From Pithys albifrons albifrons (Eukaryota; Chordata; Aves; Passeriformes; Thamnophilidae): 64,000 bases of DNA. This document shows, piece by piece, positions 1 to 14,047 of this stretch. Below the pieces are notes generated by a model. The model was not told where the DNA came from, made no database searches, and saw only the letters and a list, made by a program, of their open reading frames with translations. Position 1 is the stretch's first letter; each line of letters begins with the position of its first letter. The position numbers and the translations under genes were made by a program. The stretch lies in contig NC_092497.1 of assembly GCF_047495875.1 (NCBI RefSeq), positions 67,688,992 through 67,752,991 of the forward strand, written 5' to 3'.

Positions 1-1394
1 TTTACTCAGTTAGAATGACAACAAATGAACTAAATATATGATTTTATTATACATTTTTTTGATATGCAATCCCTAAATAATGGAATACAAGGATTCCTAT
101 CTTGCTGAGAAAGCCATCAACAACATGGTTAAATGACAGATTTTCTTTTAATTAAAAATAGGCTACTTTGGATTTAAACTAAATTTAGTTTCACAACTAG
201 TATCCCATTATTAGTCCAGAACAATTCTGTCTTGCTTTGAAAAGTTTTAAAAGCTTTGGTTTCATCAAGAGACACTGAGGGGCTCCTCACATGAAGCTAG
301 GAAAATAACTGGCTCACAGTGAAGTAGAAGTGCTTTCATGCAGTTGCATATTCTATGTGTAAGCTGTAACAATGCATAGTGTTGATGCTATTTCTATGGC
401 TATGAATCAAATATTAAAATAGTGCAAAAGTCTTATGTAAAGTAAAAGCCTCAGAAAATATGTATATGTGTTTTAAAATATTTTTGAATATTTAAGTCAG
501 TCTTCCATGATCTTAATTACACTTTTACACCTTCCTGATAAGAAAGCTAGTTTAGCAACTCTTCACACGCTTTAAGCTGTGAAGTGTGTTCATATTAAGA
601 CTCTGTAACAAGAAATACAACACAACCCTGAAGAAAGAATGTCTTTCCGGCAGAATACATAAGTTTCCAGGTTTAACCTGCAAAAGTAAAACAAAGCGAA
701 ACAAGCCACACAGCAAGTTATTGTAGCATTGCATAAATTATATTTAGCATAGGAGTAATGTAATCGTTATTAAACTGTGCAATTTCTCAATAAAAAAATC
801 AAAGAAATATTATATACATCTGTCTACAAGTCTCTATTTAAAATAAATGCAGTATGTTGTCTCTTGTGTATGGTTAGTAACACTGTTGGTATAAAATCAT
901 GCAGTCTACTGAAGTGATTTCCTGAAGCATGCAAAGAAGATGAATTTTTAATTATTATCAGAAATCCAATTTACCACTGGGTGTAAAATGAACACCTTTG
1001 GAGCAGTTACTATAATAAAACAACACATCATATGTGACTACAGAAATAATTTTTTTTGATGACATAAATGACAGCTACAAATCTATTCTCAACAGACTGA
1101 AAAAAAAAAAATTAAAGAAACAGATCCAGTTACACTACAAGTGGCAGTTTTAAGCTTTATATTGAAGTTATATGTGACAAAATGAAGAAATTCTGTAATG
1201 GAAATACGTGTCTCACAAATTTAACAGACTTCTATGAAAGGCTCAATAAACACATAGATCAGAGAGTGATCCAGTCAACAATGCTTATTTGGGTTTCCAA
1301 GAATTATTCAACACATCTTTAACCAACAAGTTTTGAGGATAGTATTACCACATAAATATACGGAAGACCCTTATGTAAATAAATAACCAGTTAA
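1..1394. other. AT-rich unassigned DNA
   Basis: There is no convincing gene, RNA or mobile element here. Open frames are short and AT-driven. There are short A and T runs, for example near 1101-1111. The right boundary is the 3' terminus of a CR1 element. Confidence 0.6.
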
Positions 1395-2654
1395 GGATCA
1401 TAGAAACACAGAGTCATGGAATCATTAAGGTCAGAAAAGACCTCAAAGATCAAGTCCAACCTATGATGAAACACCACCATCCCAACTAAACCATAGCACT
1501 AAATACCACATTCAGTTGTTTTAAATACCAGAGTCAGTGACTCCACTACCTTTCTAGGCAGCTCATTCTAATGCTTGTCCACCCTTCCAGTGAAAAAAAT
1601 TCTTCCTAATGTTAAACTTGAACCTCTTCTTGGGCCATTTCCTCTTGTCTGGTTTCTAGTTTTCAAGGTGAAGAAACTGAGCGCCATCTTGATACAACCT
1701 CCTTTCAGGAGTGCAAGGCTTCTCCTCAGCCTCCTTTTCTCCAGGCTAAAAAATCTCAGCTCCCTCAGCCGCTCCTCACAGGACTTGTGCCTCAGACCCC
1801 TCACCAGCTTCTTTGTGCTTCTCTGGACATGTTCCAGCATCTCAAAGTCTTTCTTGAATTGAGTGGTCCAGAACTGGACACAGTACTCAAGGTGTGGCCT
1901 CACCAGTGCCGAGTACAGGGGTGTGATCACTGCCCTGACCCTGCTTGTTGCACTATCACTGATATAAGCCAGGATGCCACTGCCCTTCTTGGCCACCTTC
2001 TTTGCCAGCTGACTCACATTCAGCTGCTGTAAACCAGCATGCTCAGGTTGTTTTCCGTAGGGCAGCTTTCCAGCCATTCATCCACAAGCCTGTAGTGCTG
2101 TCTTGTGACCCAGTTGTAGGACCTGGAACTTTGCCTTGTTCAACCTCATTCCATTGGCCTCAGCCCATCAATCCAGCATGTCAGGATCCCTCTGGAGACC
2201 CTTCTGATCCTCCAGCAGATCAACACTCTTGCTCAATTTGACATTATCTCTGAACTTACTGAGGGTGCACTCAATCCCTTCATCCAGATCATCGATGAAG
2301 TATTAAACAGGACCAGCCCCAACAGTGAACCCTGGTGAATCCCACTGGTGACTGGCCACCAGCTGGATATAACTCCATTCACCACCACTCTTCTTGGCCC
2401 GGCCATCCAGGCAACTTTTAACTCAGCAAACCATGCACCTGTCCCAGCCATGGGAAGCCAGCTGCGGCAGGAGCATGTTCTGGGAGACAAAGTAGCCAAA
2501 GCTTTACTAAGCCCAGGTAGATGACATCCACACCCTTTCCATCATCCACCAGGTGGGTCACCTGGTTATAAAAGGAGCTCAGGTTGGTGAAGCAGGACTT
2601 ACCTTTCCTAAACCCTTACTGGCTGGGCCTGATACCCTGGTTGTTCCTGCTGTA
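1395..2654 (-). mobile_element. CR1 LINE, 5'-truncated, ORF2 3' part and 3' end
   Basis: This is a minus-strand CR1 fragment of about 1.26 kb; its 3' terminus lies at the left, where ATAGAA- and TGGAATC-type end motifs occur. Read on the minus strand it encodes decayed ORF2. A 169-codon frame (2077-1568) holds the CR1 C-terminal signature LYSALVRPHLEYCVQFW at residues 54-70, followed by a degenerate LEHVQR and an RLRELRFFSLEKRRLR block. A second frame (2499-2233) holds the reverse-transcriptase strand motif SGIHQGSLLGLVLF, so the RT palm lies at the right and the element is 5'-truncated there. The two parts are in different frames, and the catalytic FADD block is not readable, so this is a dead copy. 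Family membership is confident; the subfamily was not determined. Confidence 0.93.
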
Positions 2655-5600
2655 CAAATATAAATTATAAATTATAATTTTAACAGTTGCCACTGATGAT
2701 TGTGTTGATAATGTTCAATTTAATTGTTTCACAAAGGAGTCACAAAAAAGGGTGAATTGTCCAATGCTGACAGTTAATGACTAATATGCAGAGTACTAAA
2801 TCTGAGACATGAATTGCACAAGAGCCTTAAGCAACTGATAAAAAAAAAAAAAGGCAAATTAAATTCAACATACCTAACTGTAGAATGACATATGTGGGGG
2901 AAGTAAACCTATACTTCTTACAAACAAAGAACTAATTATTAGCACTCTAAAATTTTCAGTGAAAATATAACCTCACCACTCAGCAGCCATCAAGAGTGCA
3001 GACTGAACACGAAGAATTATTAGGGAAGGAAAACTGAACAAAATACACAACATAAAGAAGTGACATTATTCACCCTCCTGAATTAATGTTAAATTTCCAT
3101 CTTATCTTTCTCAAAAAGAGTGCAACTGTTCTAAGGTACAGAGAATTGTGACAAAGATACACAATTAAGTGAATGGCTTTTCTACAAGAAACAAGTATGT
3201 AGAACAAGACTTGAAAACTAAGATCACCTGCCAATGAGGGATGTTTTGCAGATTAGAAAATACATATAACACTGAAAATTAGCAGGGAAAATGTTCTCTG
3301 CCTAGAAAAAAAGAATTCTTCCATACATTCCAAAAGCTGCTGACAAGTATCTGAAAGAGGGTCTCCCAGACACTATCCTTATGAAGAATTTAGAAATCCA
3401 CTGGGACTACAAGGTGGCTCCCTTAAATTATCAAGAAGCCTGCTAAGCTCTGTTAAATTGTGGCAAATCCTTTTGAATTCAAGAACTCTGTTCTTTATGA
3501 TGACAAAAAAATACCTCACTAAAAAAGATTTCCACATTCTTCTTGCGTAGAACACAAGCACAATTGCAAATGACCATTTACTGTGCAGTCAAAGAAAAAA
3601 CTAGTAATCCTGTCTTCAGAGTAGGGTTTAATAAGCATGCAGAAAATACAGCAGAGGGTGTATTCTTTGAATAACAAATGAAAAACATATCAAACAACTG
3701 CTCACTAAGCAAGTACTGGCAATTCCATGAATCAAATGAGGCAGGATCTTACAGAAAAAACCCCCACAACATATAATTAGACAGTTAAACGATGACAGTG
3801 CACACAAACAAGAAAACTAAATTAAAGTATTAAAGGGAGATCCCTTTATTTGTTGTTTTATTGTGGTTTTTAAGTATTTCAATCAAAACAGCATTGCCTA
3901 AAGATAGACTAGTTTATTCTTTTTAGCACACTATAAACCTTGCAGGACTTTCTATTAACCAGCATTTACAAACTAGCTCAATTACATTAGAAAAGAAAAA
4001 CAAACACATAAAGAAGTTTACCAAGAGTAGCTTCAAGAACCCAGAATGTCTTGCATTAATTGGAGCTCTATGCACCAACCAACTGAACCTGTGGGTGGGA
4101 CTGAACACAGTTATGTAATGCCATGCTGCACATACAATAGGTTATCTGAGAGACCTAAGACATAAACCTACAGGGAACTCATGTCTTCCTGCTGTGGCAT
4201 CACATTTTTAGGTCCTACATAAGAACTGGTGTGCTTACATTTAAATAGTAAAATCCAACTTTCCATGTACAAAGCTAAATCCATGTATTCATCTTCCTGC
4301 CTAAAATAACAATCGGGAAGGCACAGTACTCGTCAGTATACACACTAAGCACCTGGAATTTAAGTTTGTAGGTGTGCTGTCTTTCTTTGTGGTGAACTCA
4401 CAATCACTGCTCCCTGCTTTGCACTTCTTCTTTGTAAAAGGTACCATATATAGCAAGCCCTGTCTTGGAAAAGTACAATGCTTAATGTTTGCTAAATAAA
4501 ACAACATTCTCATAAAACCTGATAAAATTACCACAGGCAAGGAAAAGCAAAACAGCTGTCAAGTAGAAATAAACTGCTTGTATTTTGGACTTTGAAAATT
4601 TAATTTTCAGCAAAAGATCTTCCTTAGTTCATTTTCTAAAAAGCCTGTACATGGTGACTGGAAATTCTGTTTCTGGTTACTTCCTTCTCTTGGATTAGTA
4701 GCTAACAGCTCAACATCTGTAAGTAGAACCAAACATTTAAGAAAAGGACTGGCAGCATATCCATCTAGTTTTATATTTGCATCTACCACTAACTTAAAAT
4801 TCTTAAGTAAGTAATCTATAAACTGTGTCTACAGATAAGAAAAGAAAAACAAAACAAAACCATGAGAAAAATAATACTTCTAGAATTTACTTTCAGACCT
4901 TTGAATTAAAGTTGTTGTTCACATCAGTGCAAAATCTTATTAATATAATTACATTATATTTCTATTCTTTTCTAAATAAGGGCTTTTTTGGTATTCACTA
5001 GAGGCATTACCTTTAGAGATAAATAGTCTACTCCAAATTCAGTACAAACTGAGTCTATAAATATGGGACAAGTATAATATTGAATGACAGTATTCTGGGC
5101 TAATGTTCTTTCAGGAAACTTGTCTCACATCTGTTGTGAAAGCATTCTGAAATATTTGTAATGAAATATCTTGAACAAGAAGATAGCATCTCAAGAAAAC
5201 TTGAAGATGATCTTCACTAGGTAGCCTTAAGAAACTTCCCAAACTATCATTTAAGTTTTTTAGTGTTTTGTGACAGCCATTTGGATGAGGCCTCTCACAT
5301 TATTAGGTTGGTGAGTTTATTCTTTGAATCAGCACATCAGGCAATCTTGATCCCCTGCTACAATATAATCGTCTTCATCTAGTGCCTGTAGGATGTCATG
5401 TGCAAGATTAGAGTTTGGTTCTATTGCTATAGCATACACTGCTCTTTGCTTTATCCTTTACATATCTATTCTCCATCCCTCAGGTGTGCTGAATACTTCT
5501 AGTCTGAGACTGAAATGACAGTTCCTCCATAATCCTTTGCAACCACCTCTGCTTCCAAACACATAGAAGTCATGAATGCAGAGAGCATAGAGTCTTTCAT

Positions 5601-7216
5601 TCTACAGCTGTGCTGGACTCCTTCCCTATTAATGAGTTACTGAATTTTCCCGGGCTGAGCCAAACAGAACACCAACTATTTCTTTCAAAAGATTGCTAGC
5701 TCAGTGTAATTAAATATATCCAGAGCAGCTTTCTTGTGATTTATAAAGACAGATGTGTTCAAATATTGGCTTAAAGCCTTGGCGATCAGAAATCTGTAAT
5801 ATCACAGTGAACTTTTTTTAGTTAAGCAAATGTAAATGGAGTTGATCTTCTGGTTCTATTCTACAGCGTTTTTTCCAACTATATATGATCTCAAAGTTAG
5901 TAAATTGCACATTTCCAGTGAAAAATTTATTTTTTGATGTTGGGGAGGTTCCTAAAAGTACTCAAAATAAGAACTTGTAGGGGCTAGTGTTTTCCCTATT
6001 TGATGTCATAAACAGCTTAGAGTCATTTGAAGTCAAAATTATAGAGTATAACTCTTCCTTAATTGTTAGTCATCATGAAGTCCTGAGATTACAATGGCCC
6101 TCCCTATCTGAAAAGGTACAGTAGGACCTGTCATATGAATACTACAGTTAGTGTGAAGTAGCCAAATTATTATTTTGGTCTTCAGTCAGAGAAATTTCAA
6201 CCATCTATTTCTTCCTGGCTACCAGCTCATGCAGTTCCTCTGATGGGTAAAAAATGTAAGTCCCTGTTGACTCTAGAGACAACCTAAACCAGAACTGAAC
6301 ATTCAATAGCCACTGAAGGTATTTCAGCTTTAAAATGTAAACACCCAAGATTTAACTGAACATTTCTATTGGTTTTATTTTGTTTTGTTTTGTTTTGTTT
6401 TTTAGTGCATAGTACCCCTTCTTAAAGTTTGATAGGGCAGTAACTTGGACAAATGTGTTTGAATTACCCCATATTCGAATACTTCCAGGTTATCCTGCAT
6501 AACAGTTTTCTGTCACCACATACTACCCAACAGATATGACTGGCTTCACTGTTTATGCTTTTAACGCAAAACTAGTGAAAACCACATCTCTTTTGTTAGG
6601 ATTAAAGGTCATAGACATTGTATCCTATCAAGTTAATGAATTTCTGATTTTTTCTATTCAGGCTAGATACGAGTGTCTTATATAAAGTGGAAACATAACA
6701 TGACCGGGTGCACATGACTAGCTCATTTAGCCTTTCTCAACTGTCTTTACCTTCTTTCCCTTACAGTTTACATCACTTTTCTATCTGCAGATATTTTGGA
6801 TCACAGACACTTCATGGTCACATGATTTTAAGTTTCTCTATGCTGAAGCTAGGTTTTAGACACTAAGCCCACTTAGGCATACTCTATTTTAGTCTGAACA
6901 TTTCTTAGCTCGGCATAAATTTGTATACCAGATGCTGCCTTATAATTAACACATTGCGATTTGGGAACTGTAAATTTCTCTGCTACAAACTTTCTATCAA
7001 ACCGACATCTGTGATTTAAGCTTCCAACTTCTTTCAATACATTTACATAATCTGTTCAATATAAGGAGAGATCATAAACTTTCCTTACATATGTAGAAAT
7101 AGATTCCACAGAGAGAGTTAAAACCAAATCAAAGAATGGTTAAGCTTCTCTTTTACAGTGACAGTTACTTTAAAACACCTATAATCAAACTTCCACAGAA
7201 CAAAAATAAATTTTAC
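2655..7216. other. AT-rich unassigned DNA
   Basis: No gene or recognisable repeat family was seen across about 4.5 kb apart from simple tracts. These include an A-run near 2839-2852 and a TTTTG-type repeat at 6369-6404. Short open frames have no protein signature and no supporting splice or promoter context. Confidence 0.5.
6369..6404. repeat. (TTTTG)n simple repeat
   Basis: A pentanucleotide tract of TTTTG units, slightly degenerate at its ends. It is one of several T/G or A/C low-complexity tracts in the window. Confidence 0.85.
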
Positions 7217-8169
7217 AATCACAGAACCACATTATTCTTTAGATTGAAAAGGACCCTTAAAACCAACAAGTACAACCAGAAATCTAACACTGACAAAGTC
7301 AAACACTAAATGCGTGCCTAATCTGACATCTATACATCATTTAAATTCCAGGGACCAGGACTCAACCAGTGCAATAGGTAGTCTGTTCGAATACTAGATA
7401 ACTCAGTGAAGAAATTTTTCCTGATATGCAGCCTAAACCTCCCCTCATGCAACTTGAGGCTATGTTCTCTTGTCCTCTCTTGTCCTCTTGCTTGTTAATT
7501 GGGAGAAGGGACCAACTCCCACCTGGCTGCAACCTGTTTTCAGGAAGTTGCAGAAGGCCCCTCCTGAGCTTCCTTTGCTCCGGGCTAAACACTCCCAGCT
7601 CCCTCAGCCACTATGTACAAGACTTGTGGTCCAGACCATTCACCATTTTTTTGCCTTTTTCTGGACTAACTCTAGCACCCCAATACTTTTCTTGTCATGA
7701 GGGACCTAAAACTGAACACAGGATTTGCGGAGTGGTCTCACTAGTGCCAAGATCAGGAGGACTGCCCTTGTCCTGCTGGCCACACTATCACAACCCAGGA
7801 TGCCAGTGGCCTTCTTGGCCACTTTGGCAACTGTTGGTTCATGTTCAGCTGCTGTCAACCAACACATCCTGCTCATTTTCCACTGGGCAGCTTTCCAGCC
7901 ACTCTTCCCCAGGCAGCCTATTGTGCTGCCTGGGGTTGTTGTGACCCAAGTGCCAAGCGCAGCACTTTGCATTGTTGAACCTCATCCCACTGGCTTTGGC
8001 CCATTCATTCAGCTTCTCAGGATCCATCCAGAAACCCTTCCTACCCTGCAGCAGATAAACATTACCCCCCAGCTTGGTGTCATCTGCAATATGACTAAGA
8101 CAACACTCATCTCATTGTCCAGATCATTGATAAAGAGACGAAATAGAACTGGTCCCAAAAGTGAACACT
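7217..8169 (-). mobile_element. CR1 LINE, 5'-truncated fragment
   Basis: A minus-strand CR1 piece of about 0.95 kb, with the 3' end at the left (reverse-complement end motif near 7217-7230). On the minus strand, 7972-7706 translates to a degenerate CR1 RT connection region in which AKKATGILGCDSVASRTRAV and LALVRPLRKSCVQF can be read. These correspond to the family's 'ANGILGCIRKSIASRSREV... LYSALVRPHLEYCVQFW' region. Frames are broken by stops and frameshifts. The right end stops abruptly in the region that in CR1 follows the RT palm, as expected for 5' truncation. Confidence 0.92.
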
Positions 8170-10350
8170 AGGAAAAATGTTTCTTCACAAGGGAGGACAA
8201 AAAGCAAGCTATGGTTCAACCAGGAAATATTACACATGAAACAGAAGGTTCATAACTGAAATTTTCCTGATGTTTGTTATTTTGAATGTCCTCATTTTGT
8301 TTAGGAGTATTTCAGGAAGCAGGCTCTCTTTGAAGAAGACTGGTAAAGCAGAGCACACCTGTGCATGGATCTGCAAGGATGAACTTGATACTGACCTCAG
8401 TGCTGTGGTTCTGTCCTCAAGCCCACATAACTGCTGTCAGCCTATGTGCAGTTACATAGTTTTCCCTCTGGAGGACACACATAGGCTGTCCCACAAAACA
8501 TCTGCCAGAGCCATCCAGTAAATTAAACTGGTCATATCAATGGGAAAGGTTGGTTGTGTTCTGAAGGACCTCAGGAAATAGAGAAGTAGAGCAAAGCAAG
8601 ACTTGCACAAGAAAATAAGACAGCTAGAGACATTTTTTTTTTTCTTCTTCCCCTTCTTTTTCTCTTGGTAAATGCAGAAATTACACGACTGGCCCTGCAC
8701 TCCAATTATTTTTTTTCTTATGCTCCCCAAAGCATTGCTAATTAACCAGAACTCGACTTTCTGCCCTGTACTGAACTGATTAAATAAAAACCCACATTTG
8801 ATCAAGTACATTAAAGCATATATTATGATATTAGGGTTCATTCTATCTGGTGAACACTTCCATTAAGGGTTGAACCTCCACCGACTACTAAGAAGATAGC
8901 TTCACATCTTAATTCTGTACTACCTGAAATAGCTTAGATATTCTCTCTGTATGTCTTGGGAAATAATTAAATATTTGGAGAACACAACTATATTAATGCA
9001 GATTGCTATTAAATTTCTAAAGGCCAATAAGAGAAAAATTTGAAACATTATTGTGAAAAGTTTGTATACATGACTATTAAATATTATTGGAAATTAAACT
9101 TTCACAATTTTAACCAAGTTGCCTTTCAATAAAAGAAAATCACTAATTCTAAAAAACACACAGAAAAAAAAAAAGAGGAAAAGAAGAATATTGAAGTCGC
9201 TTTTATGTTCTGCTCCAATTAAAGAAAATACAGACATAAACTGAATCATTTGCATGAGATGAGAAATATTAAAAAACAACAAACAACACTGTTTTTCATT
9301 CCAAACATGACCATAAAATCAGTCTCCAATATTTCTTTTCAAAATATACTTTGATTAAAGCTTCTTACTTGCCTGACAGAATACTTTACTCTGAACATTA
9401 TATATTCACATAAAAACTCCCCATACCTAAAGTTATTTTTAATTTTTCTGGAAAAGCTTCACAGAAAATTCTTAAAAAAAAAAAAAGTAGAAAAAAGAAA
9501 ACCCAGAACAATTATTTTTCCAATCACTTTGTTTATTAATTATATAGACACACATACATAAGTTTATATTAAAAATGTATATGCATTTATCCCAATCACT
9601 TATGTACTCAGTTTCTGATTTTTTAACACTACAGTCAATATTTGTATACATTTGCTATAGCAAATTACTATCCTAATGTAATCATAGGTAAACTAAAAAA
9701 TAGATTTGTATTTCTGGATAACCTTAACTCACAGGGAGTATTCTGACTAATATCATAAAGGAAAAGTCATTAACCTGAAGATGAGTAATTTCTAATAACA
9801 AAATTAGAGATCACTCACTACATCTAAAATCCAACACCTTTAAGACAGACTGATTACATAGATAGTAATATACACCCTTATTCATTAAAAAACAGAGGCA
9901 GTAACCTGATAGAGTCTCCTTAGAAAAATCTTGTGGCAGATCAGGACCTTTCTGCTTATAATTGTTATTAACCGTGAATAGAGTTACCAAGAAGATTAGT
10001 TACAGAGTCAGAGCATGGTGTTTCACTTGGCAAACTGAAATTGAGGTGATGTTCAATGGGAGAGAGAGGCAAGGCTCTGCAGGAGCTGTGTTGCCAGTGA
10101 AAGGATGCTGAGACAATCCGCCAGAACCTTGTCTCTGTAAGATCAGAGCAAGAAAGAGGTTGCAGTGTCAGACCTTGAGATATAAACCCATGCAGAAAGG
10201 AAAGGGGGTGCCCATTCAGTCATCCTGAACGTGCTGTGCATAGTTCTCTTGCCTTAATACTATCTAGTGAAGTGTCTGGGCAAAGTAACTAGCAAAAACT
10301 AGTTTAAGAGCACTGGAGTTCAGTACCACTTTTTTTGAGTTTGTTTTGGG
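8170..10350. other. AT-rich unassigned DNA
   Basis: Nothing assignable. There is a polypyrimidine tract at about 8631-8664 and A-rich runs near 9166-9181 and 9473-9498. The segment 9960-10250 has somewhat higher GC but matches no family I recognise. Confidence 0.5.
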
Positions 10351-10422
10351 CTTAGTAGAGTTTGGTTTACAACTGGACTCAATGATCTTGAATCTTTTCC
10401 AACCTAAATGATTCTATGATTT
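10351..10422 (+). mobile_element. CR1 3'-end remnant
   Basis: Only the last ~70 bases of a plus-strand CR1 remain. They show the typical terminal series: GGACT-CAATGATCTTGA, then a TTTTCCAACCT block, then the ATTCTATGATT end octamers. Strongly 5'-truncated. Confidence 0.85.
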
Positions 10423-12193
10423 TAATCACAATCGATATAGATTCAGAATATACTAAGAATCAGCTACCAGTACAGACCAACTACTTTCCTATCTCCATTA
10501 GTTAATAACTAGGCTTTTTTAATAACAGCTGCACATTAAAAGATTATTTGAAAGCATGCTAATGACCTCAGTTATTGGAAATGTGGCATGTTGCCATGCT
10601 TCCTAATTTAAGCTACCCAGGTGAACTTCACTGCATTGCTGCACTTATGTATAACTGCTTTGTGAACTGAATTTCATCTTCTTTAGTACTGTTGGAGATA
10701 ACCACGTGCAATGTCTGATTTCTCCACTATGGATTAGTTTACCATTACAAATGAAGGGAAAATAAAGTATGTAAAACTTGAAAATATGTGCTTCACTTCT
10801 TTTTTTATGTAAATAGCTAAGCCATAGAGTCCAATATATCATCTATTCTATTAAAATAGAAGGGAGTGGGGGAACTACACGACACCAGCTTATACCAGTA
10901 TTAAAAATGTTTTCTTGGAGTGAAATAAATTATGGAAATAAAAGCAGTGAGTGAAGTTGAAAGGGAATGACTGCATGGTTGTTTGAATCTATTTCAACAA
11001 ACACATAATTGCCTCTTTTCAAATTAAAGCAAATAGTACAGCATAAAGACAGATGAAACATCCAAAATATCTCAATAAGTTTCAAAATAGACTTAGGGTA
11101 TTTATAAAACTAAACCAGCATGGATTTCATGAAGCTCACAGTGATATGGAATTCTAACTTTCATCAGATATCAGAAATGCAAGATGTTAATGAAATATTG
11201 GTGAACTGATACTAAACTTAACATGAAGGATAGAAGAAAAACAAAAACACAAAACACAAAACCACCACGAAATAAGAAAATCAAAACTATGAAAATATAA
11301 CAAGATAGGAAAAGTCATCTTGACTCATTTTAATAACCCTGTTTCTGGAGTGTTATACAGACTTGTGTAGACAACTCTGTGGCCTAGAATTCTACAAGAC
11401 TGTGACCAGGAAGAAGAGGAGGCTCAGGTTAGGAAAAGTCAACACTGCTTGAGGGGATTGCTTGAGTGTCAAAGTGGTGAGTGGTGGCTGATATTACCCA
11501 TTTCAGATATTCAACCTTTAGCTGCAAAATTCTTCATTTTATTCTATCTGTTTCTAGAAACTCTGTAGGATTCTTCTCCTTGGTATTTATTGCTTTGGTT
11601 CCAGTTGTCTGGGATTAGAAGTGATGTGGTCAAAAACCCTCTTGAAAACTTAATACAGTTAAAGTGAACCAGCTAGCTCTGATTTTGAAAGTGCTTAATG
11701 TGTTAGGGAAAAGCATCTTCATAAATATGTGGCTAAGCTGTTTGCCCACTTTCAGATATCTCCAGTTTCCTCATTTCTGTGCCCTATCACCTGCAGAGCC
11801 AGAAAATCCTCCCACACAGAAATCCTTGCAGCTAAAGCTGTAAACATGGACATTTTCCCTTGCTCTGGCTTTCAAAACCTTATGTTGCTCAGAGAGCACT
11901 ATAGACCATGAATGAAAGCAGTATGGCTTGTTTCTAGAACCACCATTAAGAAAGGATATACGTCAGATTATTCATCTCCACTTTACAGTGAAAATATTGA
12001 TGGTAGGATTAGCTCTGAGTTTTCTTCTGAAAACACACAGTTATAGGAGTGATAAAGAAGACTTACTGCTTGTGCATGGGGGGGCACTATAATCCAGAGG
12101 GAAAAAAATAATATTTTTGCACCCTCCCCCCCCACCTTTAGTTTGTTTTGGTTTTGTTGGGTTTTTTTAGCTAATATTGTATGAATATACAAA
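10423..12193. other. AT-rich unassigned DNA with an A/C-rich tract
   Basis: No gene or transposon recognised. An A/C-rich tract sits at about 11236-11275. A short C-run followed by a TTTGGTTTTG-type tract occurs at about 12123-12172. Confidence 0.5.
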
Positions 12194-12510
12194 GGAGCTC
12201 ATAAGAAAGATGGAGGGAGACTTTTTACCAGGGCCTGTAGTGACAAGACAAGGGGCAAAGGTTTCATACTACAAGAGGGTAGGTTTAGATTGTACATAAG
12301 AAAGACATTTTTTACTGTGAGGGTGGTAAGGCACTGGAATAGGTTGCCCAGAGAAGCTGCAGATGACCCATGACTGGAATTGTTCAAAACAAGGTTGGAT
12401 GGGGCTTTAAGCAATCTGATCTTCTGGAATAGGTCTTTGTCCAAACAGGAGGGCTGGAACTAGATGATCTTTAAAACTGCCTTTTAAACTGTTTTATGAC
12501 TGTATGATAT
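12194..12510 (+). mobile_element. CR1 LINE 3' fragment
   Basis: About 317 bp of plus-strand CR1, covering the C-terminal ORF2 and 3' end. The nucleotide landmarks are the ATAAGAAAGACATTTTTTACTGTGAGGG block, the CACTGGAATAGGTTGCCCAGAGAAG block (the HWNRLPxE region of the protein) and the terminal GGAACTAGATGATC...ATGACTGTATGAT series. Diverged and non-coding. Confidence 0.9.
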
Positions 12511-13710
12511 AGATTCTACATGCAGTTGTAGAATATTTAGAAATACATAAAATAATTTTGAAATTCTGTAGGTATGTAAAGTTGATTACTTAAGAAGACA
12601 GAAATATTCCATACTATAAATCTGCATAATGTGTTTTTCTCAAGATAACAGCCAGAGTGCACAAGGATCCAAACTGATACAGAGCTGCCTTGTATGTGGA
12701 GAAAAAGAGGCACAAAATGTACCTTCAGAAAGCAGCACTTAATAAAGCTTGGATGCAGTGGCTTGCAATTGTGTTTCCAATTTTCACAGAATTTACTACT
12801 TAGGCAATGACCAAAGATAAAGTTATTGTACTCTGTAAAACTAAATGTCAACACAGAAAAAAAAATATTGGGGATAAATGCGGAAATAAGGAAGATGAAA
12901 ATTAGATCAGCCATCACAAGTTCTATTCTTTAGAACTCTTCTTTAGACAATATGTCAATTGACATAGATCCTTTTGGACCACTCATTTCTTTCAGTGAAA
13001 AAAAAAAGTATATTTCAAAGAGTGATAGATATTAGAAGATAACTAAAAATTGTATCTTACATACAGTTGTGATCACATCTCTGAGTGTTTGTCAGGGAAT
13101 GGAATGCATGAAATAAAAGTAGTGCTTATAACCGAAACAACTATCAAAAAGAGGGAAGAAATTAAATGCTTGTAAAATCCTAGTTTTGCTTTTAAGTTCC
13201 CTGAAAACACATGGTCAATAGTCAATCAACTTACATGACTGCAGCCATGCACGGTTCTCTGGTATGTGGACTGACACGAAATCCAGGTACAACTGGGAAA
13301 CAATGGCATGTTTTTATGTTGATTGTGAAAAGACACATCTGTTTTAATAAACCATACAGAATTAGCACAGTTTTGGGTTGGTTTTAGTACCCTGGAGAAA
13401 AAACAGAACATTTCTCATATAATTAAGGGATTTTCCCAGCAGTTTGCAGATCTATAGTCAACTAATATTTTTTATAGGAATGCCTGACAGAGTTGAAAAG
13501 TCACATTTTCTAAATACTACAGAACAGAGTGCAACCAGAAAGTCCAGAGACAGATCCTGCCCAAATATCTGGGAGACTGTTGAGATGTACTTGAGGGCAC
13601 TGCCCAAGCTGCAGCACTCTTGTATGAGACAGACACCGATATACTACTGTGAGTTGAATGTAGACCACCAAGGTGAGTGGGAGATGAAGCACTGATTGTT
13701 CAAGGAGCAG
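12511..13710. other. AT-rich unassigned DNA
   Basis: No assignable element. The open frame at 12917-12537 is AT-driven and shows no domain signature. The segment 13500-13690 is slightly GC-richer and matches no family I recognise. Confidence 0.45.
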
Positions 13711-14047
13711 CTGTTGAAGCTCAGTCTGTTCAATCTGGAAAAGGATGGCTTTGGGGAATCTTAATGACACCTACAGATACTAGATAGAAAAGAAAGTATG
13801 AAAGCAGACTCACTTCAGAGGTTCACAGCTAGAGAATGGCAGACAACTACAAGTTGAAGTAAATGTTTTGTTTAATGTTATGTATACTTTTTCATTGTGA
13901 GGGTGATGAAGCTCCTCAAAGACATTATGAGGAGCCAGAGATACTCAAAACCTTAACAGAAAAAATCAAGAGCAACCCTATCTAACAAAGGTACTTTGAC
14001 TTAGACGACATTCAGAGGTCACTGTCAGCCTCAATTATTCTATGATG
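13711..14047 (+). mobile_element. old CR1 LINE 3' fragment
   Basis: A strongly diverged plus-strand CR1. It retains a CTGTTCAATCTGG-AAAGGATGGCT block, a TTTTTCATTGTGAGGGTGATGAAG block, an AACCTTAACAG-like segment and a terminal TTCTATGATGCC motif. Many indels. It is probably older than the 1.4 kb and 35 kb copies. Confidence 0.75.

Noticed and set aside
7426..7944. 172-codon plus-strand open frame
   Set aside because: Antisense of a minus-strand CR1; the protein-like signal is on the other strand.
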